Notes under the pieces: generated by a model | Told to the model about the DNA's origin: nothing | What the model saw: the letters and a program-made list of their open reading frames with translations, nothing else | Database searches by the model: none | Assembly (NCBI GenBank): GCA_903824185.1 | Contig: CAIJVU010000024.1 | Coordinates: 1-45,826 of the forward strand | DNA: 45,826 nucleotides | Source: an uncultured Hyphomicrobiales bacterium | GTDB lineage: Bacteria; Pseudomonadota; Alphaproteobacteria; Rhizobiales; Beijerinckiaceae | Direction: 5' to 3' | Part shown: piece after piece, positions 45,508-45,826 of the stretch | Position numbering within the stretch: the first letter of the stretch is position 1 | How the letters are laid out: the number at the start of each line of letters is the position of its first letter | Translations under genes and position numbers: made by a program

Positions 45508-45544
45508 GTCATTGCGAGCCGTCGAAGACGGCGTGGCAATCCAT
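45508..45544 (+). repeat. Dispersed palindromic repeat, copy 3, abutting the GIY-YIG stop
   Basis: GTCATTGC-GA-hairpin-GTG-GCAATCCATC. Outer stem ATTGC/GCAAT (45511-45515, 45536-45540); inner stem GCCGTC/GACGGC (45518-45523, 45527-45532) with a GAA loop. Its end touches the stop codon of the GIY-YIG gene. Confidence 0.75.
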
Positions 45545-45826
45545 CACCCGTCATGGGCTAGATCGCCATAAAGATCGGCCCATTGCGGATTCATTTTCTC
45601 AATCAATTTGAGTTTTGCCAGACGCGACCCTGCCTTGATTTGCTTTTCACGGGCGATGGCATCAATCATCAATTCATAATGTTCATACCAGACCAATAAT
45701 GTGCAGTGATAGCGTTTGGTGAACCCACTGAGTAACCCTTCTTTGTGCTCGTAAACGCGGCGCTCCAAATCAGATGTCACGCCTGTATAAAGCGTTCCAT
45801 TCCTGCGGCTGGCCATGATGTAAACA
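45544..45826 (-). CDS. GIY-YIG nuclease family protein (start cut by window edge)
   Basis: This single-domain GIY-YIG protein is of the small UvrC-like/URI type. The frame continues upstream of the ATG at 45814-45816 as VYIMASRRN, the usual first beta-strand (YVYI) of the family, so the true start lies beyond the window. LYTGVTSDLERRVYEHK gives the second strand and the conserved Arg. The glutamate region is MIDAIAREKQIKAG. The C-terminus is NPQWADLYGDLA, typical of the family. Cellular role unknown; genes of this type are often found next to dispersed palindromic repeats, as here. Confidence 0.9.
   Translation of the reverse strand, partial: VYIMASRRNGTLYTGVTSDLERRVYEHKEGLLSGFTKRYHCTLLVWYEHYELMIDAIAREKQIKAGSRLAKLKLIEKMNPQWADLYGDLAHDG

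Larger units (their letters stand above)
44960..45543. other. Long gene-poor stretch with structured and repeated DNA
   Basis: About 580 bases carry no recognisable protein gene. A minus-strand frame around 45060-45200 encodes a basic peptide (VTGVRIRKKQGSRRVYLAR) with no start of its own that I can place, possibly a gene relic. The stretch carries the structured inverted repeat at 45145-45246 and three members of a dispersed palindromic repeat. Confidence 0.5.

Overview
The window looks like chromosomal DNA of an alphaproteobacterium. The evidence is a class I lysyl-tRNA synthetase, the gene runs mutM / ubiE-ubiB-coaBC-dut and argB-HAD-dapD-dapE, quinone-linked glycolate and lactate oxidation genes, and small families such as DUF6460, DUF3429, DUF952 and DUF2076. 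I cannot name the order or genus from sequence alone. From about 7.5 kb to 45 kb the DNA is a compact, moderately GC-rich core genome. Positions 1-7480 are visibly more AT-rich, differ in codon use, and are mobile DNA.

Region 1 (1-7512) is the right part of a genomic island ending in the 3' half of a tRNA-Arg(ACG) gene. From left to right it holds the start of an IS110-family transposase, scrambled IS3-family remnants, a compact tyrosine-recombinase element, and a large serine recombinase. The reading frame of the serine recombinase runs into the tRNA gene and stops in the anticodon loop. The tyrosine element (about 1020-5428) is the most interesting object here. Five genes (helix-turn-helix protein, small cysteine-rich membrane-like protein, 591-aa tyrosine recombinase, 360-aa tyrosine recombinase, 286-aa unknown protein) are chained by four consecutive 4-base ATGA overlaps. 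The chain is bracketed by two near-identical palindromic sites with 10-bp arms and a 21-bp centre.

Region 2 (8-16 kb) holds lysS, two TSUP-type permeases, an S24-like repressor, a DUF952 protein, pyrD, an orphan NarL-type response regulator, a TPR methyltransferase and small membrane proteins. Region 3 (16.5-19.5 kb) is groES-groEL with a perfect CIRCE operator and a sigma-70-like promoter, followed by a DUF2076 protein. Region 4 (19.6-27.4 kb) is an oxidation block: glcD-glcE-glcF on the minus strand, then a c-type cytochrome and lutA-lutB-lutC on the plus strand. Together they would feed electrons from glycolate and L-lactate into the respiratory chain. Region 5 (27.4-34.7 kb) has rmuC, def-fmt-truA and the minus-strand operon argB-HAD phosphatase-dapD-dapE (arginine and lysine/peptidoglycan precursors). 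Region 6 (34.8-43 kb) has a third TSUP permease, an enoyl-CoA hydratase, mutM, ubiE-ubiB (ubiquinone), coaBC, dut, an Rrf2/CymR-like regulator and cysK, with a tandem operator-like repeat between the last two. Region 7 (43-45.8 kb) has a 2-hydroxyacid dehydrogenase, an SH3-domain periplasmic protein, a gene-poor stretch with a structured inverted repeat and dispersed palindromic repeats, and a GIY-YIG nuclease gene cut by the window edge.
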